Position numbers and translations under genes: made by a program. From Camelus bactrianus (taxonomy: Eukaryota; Chordata; Mammalia; Artiodactyla; Camelidae): a stretch of 64,000 nt of DNA. The stretch's first letter is position 1. Every line of letters starts with the position of its first letter. The notes below the pieces were generated by a model. The model did not search any database, had not been told where the DNA came from, and saw nothing but the letters and a program-made list of their open reading frames with translations. This document shows, one piece after another, positions 47,406-57,565 of the stretch. Location: NCBI RefSeq assembly GCF_048773025.1, contig NC_133562.1:26641001-26705000 (forward strand). Direction: 5' to 3'.

Positions 47406-49033
47406 GTAAGCGGGGCTGGGGGGGCATTGAGCGTCGGGGTGGGGGGACACCAAGTGTGGGGAACGCTGAGTGTGGGGACGGGGATGGACACAGGGTGAAC
47501 ACACTGAGGGGAGCCCTGATCACGGGTTCAGCTGGGAGGGCACTGAGTTTGCTGAAACTCGAGGAAGCTGCCGCCCCTGTGTCCTGGGGGTCTCTCTGGC
47601 CGTCCATCCATCTTTCCACAGGTTGGTGCTCTGGGACCCATGGGTCACGAGCGAGGTCCCCAGGGAGCAGGACTCACAGGGCCGTGGTGGTCCGGGCAGG
47701 GCCGCCCTGGGGGACGCCCAGGTCTCCTTGGGCCAGGGCAGCCATGGGCAGGGCCAGGCCCGCCTCCCCACTGGGTTGAGGGTGGTGGTTGGCCTCCCTG
47801 GTGTGGATGCCTGCTTTCCATCCCCCCGAGGTCAGCCTGGAGGACCGAGCATTGCCCAGGTCCACTGTGAAACGCGGGGCGTCTCTGGCTGGAGTCCACG
47901 GTGAGGAGAAGTGGGGGACAGCATCTTCCCGAACCCCCTCCATCTCCCCCAACCCTGTGCCTGTCAGTGGCCCTGTGTCTGTGTCCTTCATGGGTTCTGA
48001 TCATGACTTGACTTAAATTCCAGCTCCTCGCCTCCCTGGACCTGCCGGGTGTGGCCTCGGGTATCTCCTTGAAGCTCTAATCTTTACCCCAAGCCAACAT
48101 CCTTATCAGCCCCCTCAGGTGACAAATGGCCAGGCAGGACCCAGAGGCAGCTCGGCCAGGGCCACGCATGGAGGCAGTGTCTGGTCCTCCTCCCTGCGGG
48201 CCGTCTCCTCCTGACCCCTCCCAGGCAGTGTACATGCTGAGCCTGGTCCCTCCTTCCTCCCTGCTCCAACTCACTGTCCGCAGGGGTCTTGCCAGGGCCT
48301 GGGGCTGGTGCTGGGGGGCAGGTCCTCCCCTGATGCCAGTGGGGCCTTGTCGAGGCCACAGCCCCCCTTGCAAACAGCAAGAGTGTGGGTCCCCACCACT
48401 TTTGGGAACAAGGAACTCAGAAAAATCGGAGGAAAGACATGCAGTGTCTTCTGCAACTCTAAGGACCCCAGACTGCACCTGTCTTCCCCAGGGACATCTG
48501 AATTGTCTGCTCTGATAGGTGACTGCGGGGACAGAACGTCCCCACCGGCACACTGACCCTCCAGGGTGAGGTGTGTTAGCCCCAGGCGCTGGCCCTTCAA
48601 GGGAGGTGTTAAAGGGCACATGTCCCAGGGCATGGGAGGCAAAGAGCCAGGACCCAGGTCTGTGCTGAAGTACCCCCTTGTTCCCCTTCTGCTTTCCCAG
48701 GGGTGTGGTCGGTTCCACAGACCACACTGGTCCAGGGGCGCAGCATGTGGCCCTGGCGTCTCCCAGACCGGTCCCCTCGCAGCTCCAGGGCAAGGACAAT
48801 CTCCTCACCCTGCTCCCATCCTCCCAGGAACGCCACGCCCTCTGGGTGTGTCTGCCGGCCTGAAACATCCATTTGTTTTGTTGGTTTTTCATTCCGTGAC
48901 AGTTACACGCCGTACACCTCAGTCTTCCGTCCTCCTTGATATCTCAAAGGCAAATGGCGCTGAGAAGGCAGGTCTCTCTTCTCTGACCCCTGAGGGTGAC
49001 AGTTTGACTAACGGCTGCTTCTTCCCCCCGTAG
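47406..49033 (+). other. TNS3 intron
   Basis: GC-rich, without a recognised repeat or extra exon. G-rich short repeats (CATTGAGCGTCGGGGTGGGG and similar) follow the donor. Confidence 0.45.
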
Positions 49034-49084
49034 GTGTTAAACCTTTTGGAAAAGAGATGTGACCTGACAAAGCTTAACCCAAAG
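49034..49084 (+). CDS. TNS3: Tensin-3 coding exon (residues 51-67)
   Basis: This 51-base exon has a CCCCCCGTAG acceptor and a GTAGGT donor, and is in phase 0 at both ends. It encodes VLNLLEKRCDLTKLNPK, the short strand-and-turn segment of the phosphatase fold that human TNS3 has as VLNLSEKRYDLTKLNPK. Two of 17 residues differ from the remembered human protein (L for S at 55, C for Y at 59), many for so conserved a stretch. The exon is too short to find by open-frame length and was recognised from its sequence and splice sites. A retroviral LTR fossil begins less than 100 bases downstream in the next intron. Confidence 0.9.
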
Positions 49085-49161
49085 GTAGGTCCATGATGTT
49101 TGTCCTGCTCATATGAAAGTAGTTTGTGGCAGTGCTGCAGAAAACGTGTGACAGCTCAGTT

Positions 49162-49823
49162 GTGACAGCAACCTGGATCCAGGCGAGAGACCAAGCAGCA
49201 CTGGGAGGGGTGGAGAACTCAGGTTTATTACACCAGCGGGCCCAGAGGAGTTAACACTCCAGGCTCAGGACCCCGACTGTAGGTTTACACAGGTATTTAT
49301 AGGCTGCCAGTTTACACTTTGCAACATCATATGCAAATAAGGTATAACGAAAGTTGACTAATTAGGAACAAGCTTTGTAAAAACGGACCAATCAGGAGGG
49401 AGAGAAATAACCAATCAGGAGTGAGAGAAATGGACCAATCAAGAGTGAGAGAAATAACCAATCAGAAGTGAGCTCCATGCAAAAGAAATACTACACATGG
49501 ACCAATCAGGAGTGAGGGAAATGGACTAATCAGGAGTGAGAGAAATAACCAATCAGGAGTGAGCTCCATGCAAATGAAGCACTACAAATGGACCAATCAG
49601 AAGTGAGTTCAGGGAACCAATAGAATTTTAGGGGTAAGTAACCTGGTTCAGAGGCAAAAGGTGAGACAGAGCCTCTGGGATGGTGCCGGCACCCAGATGG
49701 TGCCGGCAGGAGAGCAGTGGCCCTGCCTGGGGGTCTTGCCCGTCTTTTTATGGGGCTTCCCGCCTCAGCAGGTCTTTGTGGGATACGACATAAGAAGGGG
49801 TGTTAGGGACTGTTCACATCCAG
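49162..49823 (-). mobile_element. Solitary endogenous retrovirus LTR (class I-like) fossil
   Basis: Read on the minus strand the parts come in LTR order. U3 carries tandem CCAAT-box repeats (49388-49625) and octamer-type ATGCAAAT words (49331, 49568). A TATA-like box lies at 49293-49301 and an AATAAA signal at 49224-49229. A short U5 then ends near a TG/CA edge at about 49162. No internal viral region is next to it, so it looks like a lone LTR left by recombination. The outer edge near 49823 is approximate. It is opposite in sense to TNS3. Age is uncertain, but a recognisable repeat array and signals suggest it is not among the oldest mammalian elements. Confidence 0.62.
49388..49625. repeat. 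CCAAT-box tandem array inside the LTR
   Basis: About eight copies of an approximately 22-base unit, ACCAATCAGGAGTGAGAGAA or close variants, some separated by CTCCATGCAAATGAAGCACT-type spacers. Each holds a CCAAT core of the NF-Y type. The layout recalls the CCAATCAG repeats known in the U3 region of HERV9 LTRs. Confidence 0.88.
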
Positions 49824-49833
49824 GACTAATTTT

Positions 49834-49970
49834 GTTTCATCTATTTTTTTTGAGAGGGGGAGTTAGGTTTGTTTATTTATTTATTTTTGGAGGAGGTTGT
49901 GGGGTCTGGACCCAGACCCTCATGCACGTGAGCTTGTGCTTTACCACTTGAGCTATATCCTCCTCTCTAT
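49834..49970 (-). repeat. Camelid tRNA-derived SINE, copy 3, with target-site duplication
   Basis: The SINE is bracketed by the perfect 10-base repeats GACTAATTTT at 49824-49833 and 49971-49980. TCTGGACCCAGACCCTCATG and GCTTTACCACTTGAGCTATA are the reversed B and A boxes. Confidence 0.92.
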
Positions 49971-50276
49971 GACTAATTTTTTTTAATTAACCTTTTTAGA
50001 GTTCAAAATAGTTATAAACTCCCAGGAAGTTGAAAAAAATAATACAGAGAGATCCCACAGAGCCCTGGCCCTGTCTTCCCCGGGGGTCATGTCTTGCATA
50101 ACTCAGAGTCAAATATTAATGCCAAGAAGTGGACCTTGGTACCATCCACAGACTGCATGAAGCTTCCACTGGGTTTCCCTGCAGCTGTGTGTGTGTGTGT
50201 GTCTGAGACCACCGCCACGATCAGATCCAGAACACTTTCACCTCAAAGATCTCCCCCCTCCATCCATTATTCTTTT

Positions 50277-50421
50277 TTTGGGGGGGGAGATAATGAGATA
50301 ATTGAGTTTATCTATCTGTTTAATATATTTAATATATTTACTTAATGGAGGTCCCGGGGGTTGAACCCAGGATCTTGCGCATGCTAAGCACGTGCTCTAC
50401 CACTGAGCTAGACCCTCCCCT
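50277..50421 (-). repeat. Camelid tRNA-derived SINE, copy 4
   Basis: AATGGAGGTCCCGGGGGTTG, AACCCAGGATCTTGCGCATG and GCTCTACCACTGAGCTAGAC are clear. TATTCTTT at both edges may be the target-site duplication. It is one of the best-preserved copies here. Confidence 0.9.
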
Positions 50422-50519
50422 CAATATTCTTTGTTTTTGGTACAGTGTTCTTTTTAATAGGCAAGATTTAGGGGACATTTTGTGGATTGTTGTAAGTGTA
50501 AGTTATGGTATATATGGTG

Positions 50520-50545
50520 CATGTATATATATATATATATATATT
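50520..50545. repeat. (TA)n microsatellite
   Basis: About ten TA units after GCATG. Possibly polymorphic. Confidence 0.9.
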
Positions 50546-51360
50546 CCACATGTTGGGATATTTGGAACCATTGGAATACAAAGCAGGGCACAGTGAGCTG
50601 CCTGTGTCACTGCTGGTCAACAAGGCAAAAGCGAGGAATTAAGTCTTAACAGGGATTCAGCTCTGCACAGTGTGCACAGAAATGCAGTGCAAGGGGGTCA
50701 TGGCACCGTACAGCTGTCGGCTCCGAGTGGGGAAGGGGTGTGTGACTTTCTCTGCTCCCAGCCTGTTTCTGAATTTCGCCATCACTTGGCACAATTTCTA
50801 TTGCTTTTATAAGAAGTCAGAGCTCTGCCTCCCCTCCCCACTGAAAAAAGGAGAGGAAAGCAAAGATGACACCCTTGCGCCCACGGGTGTAGACCGGGGT
50901 GTGTGTGTCTGCGCACAGACCTCGTCACATGACGATGGCTTTCTGTGTTTCTCGGTTGTGACCCAGGTTCGGAGGCCTTCCTCTCTGTGGGGCAGGGCCC
51001 TCTCCTCTGAGGAGAAGTTATCTGCCCCGTGAGTGGGCGCAGGGGTGGCTTGTGAGCTTTCCCAAGCTGCCATTGCAGTCTGAGCAGAGGAATCTTGGCA
51101 GCGGCTGGGGCCAAGCACCCCTGACCCAGGGCCGGCCAGGTGGGCTTCTCCCTGTGAGCCAGGCATTCAGCGGCTCCCGAAAGCCATTCCCCGAGTTGCC
51201 CTCCCAGCCGCAGAAAAACAGCTAAGACCCCGGGGGAAAACACAATCTTTCATGTTCTTCCGTCCAGTAAAGCAGCCTGGCAGCAATTCCCACTACGTTT
51301 TAGAAAAGGAACAGGCAGTGTTGTTCTTGACTCTAAAATTAAATATTTTGCTAAATTAAA

Positions 51361-51406
51361 AAGAAAGAAAGAAAGAAACACTGTTGACTGGAAAAAAAAA
51401 AAAAAA
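51361..51406. repeat. (GAAA)n and poly(A) tract
   Basis: AAGAAAGAAAGAAAGAAAC is followed by a run of about 16 A at 51391-51406, at the edge of an LTR-like segment. Confidence 0.85.
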
Positions 51407-51700
51407 AGCACAACCTAATAGTTGAGAACGAGGTTTTATTCAGTGGAAGAAACTGAGGACTGAAGCCCGGGAGACAGCGTCTCAGATCTCTGGGAGGGAC
51501 TTCTCTGAAGAGGTAAGGGAGGAGCCAGGATATATGAGATGTTGCATCAAAGACGGGGTAGTTGGAACATGAAGCGATGCCTGTTAATTAATGAAAACCA
51601 GGCATCTCAGGTTAAGGAATTTAGTGCTTTTTTATGTACGGGAAGGTACAAAGTCTGGGCTCATTGGAATCACCTTGGATGTGCACCTGAGCTCTCCAGG
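51383..51700 (-). mobile_element. Possible second LTR-like fossil
   Basis: On the minus strand a TATA-like CATATATCCTGGCTCC lies about 85 bases before GAATAAAACCTCGTTCTC. A short U5-like part follows and ends near a TG/CA edge at 51383. That order fits a retroviral LTR, but I cannot name the family and the 5' edge is unclear. It ends about 150 bases before a TNS3 exon. Confidence 0.4.
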
Positions 51701-51856
51701 GCCAGTGTCCTGTCCACCCCTGTCCTGAGTACCCCCGGGCACCGCCGGGGGTGGCGCAGCGGCTGACGGCTGGACGGCCGCGGCATCCTTTGTTCGCAAT
51801 GCGGCGGGGCACCCTTCTCATTCGCACCATCATCACCTTCTCTATGTGCCCCGCAG

Positions 51857-51979
51857 ATCCTGGACGTGGGCTGGCCTGAGCTGCACGCGCCACCCCTGGA
51901 CAAGGTGTGCACCATTTGTAAGGCGCAGGAGGCCTGGCTGAACAGCGACCCCCAGCACGTGGTCATCATTCACTGCAGG
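51857..51979 (+). CDS. TNS3: Tensin-3 coding exon with the Cys of the phosphatase loop (residues 68-108)
   Basis: The exon has 41 whole codons between a CCCCGCAG acceptor and a GTGAGC donor, phase 0 at both ends. It reads ILDVGWPELHAPPLDK, then VCTICKAQEAWLNSDPQ, then HVVIIHCR. The last three residues, H106-C107-R108, open the protein tyrosine phosphatase signature HCX5R. The catalytic-type Cys is kept here and in remembered human TNS3, whereas TNS1 has Asn at this place. Conservation is otherwise high. The exon is preceded by about 300 bases of LTR-like and AT-rich DNA (51383-51700). Confidence 0.95.
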
Positions 51980-54745
51980 GTGAGCGCCCGCCCACTGGGG
52001 TTTGTGGGTCGGTTTTCAGAACCCATCCTTAGGGGAAAAAAAACCCAAGAGTCCTGCAGCCTCCCAGCATCCAGCTTCAGCACGTGTGGGGCTGAGCTGC
52101 ACGCAGTAAAATACCACAGGAGAGCGCGTGCCTTCATTTCCACACACTGTTATCAACGGAAGCCCCTTCTCCAGAAGCAGGGCGCTGCTACGACACGGGC
52201 CATCTGCTCTGCACGGCCGAGCTGGCCGGACACGGCGGACAGGCTGCTTCCCCTGCAGGCTCCCGACGGGACGGGATGTGTCCACCCTGGCGTGGGCAGC
52301 ATCTGGGCTGCCCGGACCCACTTCCCTCCCTCCTCCCGTGTCCTGCTTCTGCAGCTTCTCGGCTGCCCTGGAGTGTTCCCAGCCTCCCCCGCAGCCCCCG
52401 ATTCCGCACGCTTGATCCTTTCCCCAGACACCACGATCTCGTGCCGTGCCCAGAGAGGAAATCTCTGCCCAGGGAAGGTGCGGAGGGCGGGCTCCGGCCC
52501 GGAGGGAGGGGCTGCACCTGCTCTGTGCATTTTACACCGAACTCCGAGGCCATCAGCATGTCTCGTAGGTGAAGACGTCTCTGCCTGGAAGTGTTTCTTC
52601 TCTCCGACTTGGCACGCTCAGAAACTGCACAAAACCCTCTGCATCAGGGACCTGCATTTAAAAGAGCCGCCCCTTCGTGTTGTGGCCCCGCAGGAGCCCT
52701 GAGACCGGCCCCTAGGGTGAAACAAAGCTCCCACGCCCCGGGCACCTGACGGTCGCTTGCCCGAAGAATAGCCGCCGGGGGCACAGAAGGCGTCTCTCTG
52801 CCTGTCTTTCTCTCGCATCTGATGTGATCACTTTGTCTCGTCAGCAGCCAGGTGGTTCCAGTGGTTCTCCTGCCAAATTAACCAAATTAAAATGGAGAAA
52901 AAACAGAGAAAAAGTAGTGAAATCAAAAGCTGCGTCTTTGAAGAGACAAGCGAAGCTGATCATCTCTGGACCACAAGGGACTTGGCATGCAGTGACCTCC
53001 AGAGCGCGCCCTTTCCTAGACAGCGCTTGGCTCTCCAGACGCATCTTGTTAATGGGATTCACCGGCAACACCTTGAAGTATCTCAAGAGCAGTTTGCCCA
53101 CCTCACGCTGTCGGGGAGGCCGTGAGCCCTTCCCGAGACGTTCTAGGAAGCATGCTGTGGGGGAGAAGCGGCCTCGTGATTGGGACCTGCAGGCGTGGAT
53201 GCTGAGGGAAGTCGGTCACCCTGCTGCTGGCGGGATATTGCGGACGTCTGTCCAGACGTGCTGGGCCTGCAGGTGTGCCCCTCCTCCCAGGAGAGGGCCC
53301 AGTGCATGGGGCCGACGGGCCAGCCTGCCACAGCCCTGCCCAGGTGGGTACATGGGGTGGCGTTTGCGGGGATGTGTCCCCAGACCCCCCTCACTCGCCA
53401 GTACCGGTTGAGCAGAACCACCCCGCGATTCTTCCGGACGGTTTCGCCCCCTCTGCACCGTTGAGTTTGGAGTCGTTGGAGAGGAATGTTCATGGCGAAT
53501 CCTGTGATCAGTGATCCGGATGAAAACTTCAAGTCCCAGAGACGGTTGTTTGTGCTTGAAGACTTCCTGCCCGTCAGCAGCGCCCCGGAAACAGTGGCTG
53601 GTGGTTGGGGACAGCCGTGCGGAGGCCCCCGCGGATGCGGACTGGGCAGAGGTGCTGTCTACGTGCAGGGATTGACAACAGAAGCCCCCCGGGGGGTGCA
53701 CGATTCCAGCTGCAGGCGCTGGGGTCCATTGTGGACGGCTGGCTGTGCGTCTGCCCGAGTGCACTGAGTGTCCACGAGGACACAGGGGTCACGAGGCCGA
53801 GGGGAGGATGCTCCTGATGCCGTTCACGTGTCAGGATCCAGCCCCAAGTGTCCTCCGTCCTCCCTTGTCCAGGACGCACTGGGGACCTGCGTGCTGGTGG
53901 CACAACCGTCTGGCACACGTGATTCTGGACCAGGTCTGTCGCCCACTGTTCTGGAGAGACCCAGACGAGCACCCACAGCTCTGGGCCCCATGGGCCTGTC
54001 ACACCTCCTGTCGCCGGTGGACACAGCCCAGAGGTTCCTGAGCAGCCAGGCGTGGCCGTGTTCTGACAGAGTTTCCCTGGGGACACCGACGTGTGACGTT
54101 CATGTGACTTTATGTGTCATTGGAATGGCATCCTTTCGGTTTTTCTTCAGCTGTTTGAAAGTGTAAAAACAGCTCTTAACTCACAGGTGGCCGGTGCTCC
54201 GGGCATGGGCAGAGGTGGCTGGTCTGCCGACCGCTGTCCGGGGTCGTGGCGGTGTGTTCCGGAAGGTGGTGGTCCCTGGTTCCACCAGGGGGAGGGGGCC
54301 CGTCACGGAGCCCGGGTGCCTGCAGCCAGCTTATGGTGGCAGCAGAGACCTCGGTCCTGCCGGGCTGCCCTGTCCGGGCTCCTTGGTCCTCTGTGATGCT
54401 GGCGGCTGGCTGGGCTTGGCTTTCCTGCTCCTCTGGGCCATGTGTGCAGCCCTCCAAGCCCTGGGCCTGTGCGTGGGGCATGAGTCGTGTCCATTGCTTC
54501 TGCCCCGGCTTCACTGGGACACGGGGAACCGAGTGGCCGCCTCTGTGCAGACCAGCCTGGGGGGCGTCCTTGGATGCCCGGGGAGCACCTGCTTCAGCCG
54601 GCTGCTGGCCAGCGGCCTCCCGTAGGCGTGTGCCCCGCCCCAGGGCAGGTCTGCACAGAGGACGCTCCCCTCCAGACAGGCTCCATGCCACGCCGCGGGG
54701 TGAAGGGCTGCGCCCTGCTCTGACCACCTCTCTCCCCTCCTGCAG
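51980..54745 (+). other. TNS3 intron
   Basis: No recognised repeat or exon. An AT-richer patch lies at 52840-52960. Overlapping GC-rich open frames on both strands are not genes. Confidence 0.45.
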
Positions 54746-54810
54746 GGCGGGAAGGGATGCATCGGAGTGGTCATCTCATCCTACATGCACTTCACCAACA
54801 TCTCCGCCAG
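54746..54810 (+). CDS. TNS3: Tensin-3 coding exon completing the phosphatase loop (residues 109-130)
   Basis: The 65-base exon has a CTCCTGCAG acceptor and a GTAGGA donor. It starts in phase 0 and ends two bases into codon 130. It encodes GGKGCIGVVISSYMHFTNISA. With HCR from the preceding exon the loop reads HCRGGKGC, so the signature Arg of HCX5R (residue 113) is encoded TGC (Cys) instead of CGC. One C-to-T change at a CpG would explain this. In PTEN-type enzymes that Arg binds the substrate phosphate, so this product should not act as a phosphatase even though Cys107 is kept. The helix after the loop (VVISSYMHFTN) is intact. Confidence 0.94.
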
Positions 54811-57481
54811 GTAGGAGGGCGTCCTCGCTGCCCTGGGCATGGGGGGGAGGCAGCGAGTCCAGGACCCGACCCGCAGGCCGAGGCCGGCCGTGTGCTTGGC
54901 GCGTCCTGGGTGCCCAGAGACCCGGCCGCGAGCTCGGGGCGTGGGGCCATAAGAGAGACACTTTCCTAGGTGTGAGGTGAGGGTCACCCCGGGTCCTTCT
55001 GCGGGAGATGAAGTGAGTTAGCAGAGCCAGGGCAGGGCCGTGTCACTGCTCACCTGCGCTCTGTGCACCATCATGGCAGGGCAGTCCTCACTCCTACTTC
55101 AGAGGTGAAGACACTGGGGCCTGGCGGGCGCAGGCAGCTCGCTCGCAGTCTCATGGCCCATGAGCGGGAGGGGTCCAGGCCCCTGGGGACAACGGGGTCC
55201 ACAGGGTGGGGGACCACATGCATGTCCCCGTGGGTTTGCATCTGCAGCTGAGGCTGCGTTCAGCAGCCCCTCGCAGGGCATGAACCCCTCCTTTCTGACG
55301 GGATCCAGGCCCATTCACATCGGCCCATCAGCCTCCCTGTCTCGCATTTGGGAGTGAAACCTGACTTTCCACGTGTTTTCTCTGGAAGCACACTGGGGGT
55401 GGGCCATGCTTGCCAGGCAGGAAGCCCAACCCCCAGATGCAAATCAGAGCCCTTCCTGGGGACACTCAGCACCTGTGTGTGTGGACCACCTGGCTTCCTG
55501 GTCACACCGCCTCCCTCGACAAGCCAGGGACTCGGTCAGGGAGCCAGTTCCGCCCGGCGGGCTGCGGGGCACACCTCTCGTCTCTGCCCGTGACAGGGCG
55601 GCTCTGTCCGGAGCCAGCATTCCGGTGCCCTGGGCAGGCCCGCGTTTATGGAAAGCACGCACACGCAGCTTTTTCACTCACAGCACATCACCGATACCCT
55701 CCTTAAAAGCCCTGCTCTTTCCAAATAGTCAGTGCGTCTCAGCTACGCCTGTCAGGAGGCCCTCGCGGGCGGCTCCGAGCCTCGGGGCCTCCCCTGGGAA
55801 GTGGGGGCAACGCTTGTGCCTCGCAGGATGCTGTGACACTAGCCCAGCGGCCGTGCTGGTACCGGTGGGGGTGACGCTGGTGCCCCCTCCCTAAGACGGA
55901 GTGACCCACCACGCTCGCTGTAACCCGCTTTCCTCAACGAACGCTCCTTCCTAAATGTCTTTCCTGACATCATTTCAGTGGCTGCACCGTTCACCGCTCG
56001 GTGGACAGGGTGTCATGTATTTAAGCATTTACTGACACTGCCTCTCCGGGTCGTTTGAAGATTTTCTTTAGAATTTCGGTTTTTTCCTTCTGTGATCTTG
56101 TGTCCCTAATGCATGCATGAGATGCATGCGTTCTCACCAGCACATCTTTTTTCCCCCCATTAAAAAAAAAAACGAAGTGTAGTCAGTTTACAATGTGTCA
56201 GTTTCTGGTGCACAGCATCACGCCCCAGCCAGACACACAGTAAGAACATCTCAGTCATTCCTACCGCTTCCTCTTACATGTTCTTCCCAGAAGCAGAGCA
56301 GTCCTAAGGAGCAGATGTCTGGAAGGCCTTTGCCACACACCGTGCGCATCTCGGAGCAGACACTTCAGGTCATGAAGGAGGATGAACGTTCTTGTAATGG
56401 CCCCAGGAAGATGAGGGTCGATAAAGCGTCGGTTCTGACGTCTTGAATGCTGGCCACAATGCAGTGTCAGCATTTAGTAGAAGTGAATTCCAGGGGACCG
56501 AAGGCTTAGAAATGCACGTGTGGGTATGGAACTCTGCTTTGTGACTTAAAACACATGCACATGCAGAGTCTTAGATATTCAGGGAGCCTGCACCTACCCC
56601 TGCCTCCATGCAGGCCCCACCCAGCCCCTTGTTAGACGGACGTGAGCAGCCCGTCTGTGCACCTATCTCTGCGTGCTTGTCTAGGTCTTTCTGGCGTCCA
56701 CGTTCCTGCACGCCCCGTTTTCCGGAAGGGGCATGCGCACACACACACATTCCAGGGAAGGGCCACATTGTGTGTGATCAGGGTTTCAAGGAAGCTTTGG
56801 GCTCAGGTGATCTGAGGACTTTGTGCGTCCTGCCCCTTGGCTTGTGCTGAGGTCAGATCAGGAAGCTGCATGAGTGCCCGTCTGGGGTGAACCTGTGGGC
56901 CCCGTGTGGCTGGAGTATAAGGTCCCGTGGGCTGTTGGAGAACCGAGTGGCCATTGTGGCGGTCACTTCGGAGACATGGCCTCTGTCAGCTCTCCGCCCC
57001 ACCAGCTGAAGCCTTCTCCCCGTCTCAAGGTGTTCCTAGACTGGAACTCAGAGTGTCCCCTGCGGGTCCTAGACTTGCCTCGTGGGGCTGGTGGGCGGCA
57101 CCAACCGCAGGGCGTGCGGGGCCCCTCCTGGTCCAGAGGCCTGGGTGTGCCTGCTGGCCTCCGCAGAGCCCACTGATGCTGCCCCCATGTGGTGCCCATG
57201 TGGCAGGAGAGTGGACACTGGGCCTGAGCCCGCCTGTGGGAAGCAGGGGTGGGCGACCCCCTGCCAGCATGCGTGGGGCCCAGTGATGCCCAGCAGAAGG
57301 GACTCAGACCCTGCAGGCCTGGCCCCCTCCGCCCCTCATCTTCTGGTGGGGGAAGAGGCCTGAGAGGAGGTGCTGAGTGGGTGTGCCGGGCAGTGGGGCT
57401 CCTGAGGGTGCGGGTCCCTCAGAGCAGCCTGGGGGCCCCCGTGGTGGCCGTGGGGCTAACTCTCTCCCTCTGCCTCCCCAG
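54811..57481 (+). other. TNS3 intron with repeat fragments
   Basis: MIR-like DNA in reverse lies at about 55040-55175 (ACTTCAGAGGTGAAGACACT, then GGGGCC). An old L1-like stretch lies at about 55925-56070. An antisense L1 tail lies at about 56150-56215 (GTAGTCAGTTTACAATGTG, TTTCTGGTGCACAGC). 56108-56130 contains repeated ATGCATGC palindromes. No exon seen. Confidence 0.45.
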
Positions 57482-57565
57482 TGCCGAACAGGCCCTCGAC
57501 AGATTTGCCATGAAGAAGTTCTATGATGACAAAGTCTCGACTTTGATGCAGCCTTCCCAGAAACG
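57482..57565 (+). CDS. TNS3: Tensin-3 coding exon (residues 130-158)
   Basis: This 84-base exon starts with one base completing Ser130 and ends two bases into codon 158 (Arg). The acceptor is CTCCCCAG. The donor is CG|GTGCGT, one base earlier than a glance suggests, which the split Arg codon of the next exon confirms. It encodes AEQALDRFAMKKFYDD followed by KVSTLMQPSQK. Differences from remembered human TNS3 are E for D and T for A. This is the helical part of the phosphatase domain shared by all tensins. Confidence 0.94.

Noticed and set aside
49388-49625. CRISPR-like regular repeats
   Set aside because: The host is a mammal. The repeats are CCAAT-box units inside an LTR, with short non-unique spacers and no associated genes.
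50340-50421. Possible functional tRNA gene on the minus strand
   Set aside because: The A and B boxes belong to a SINE head. The cloverleaf is degenerate, followed by a SINE body, and repeated five more times in the window.
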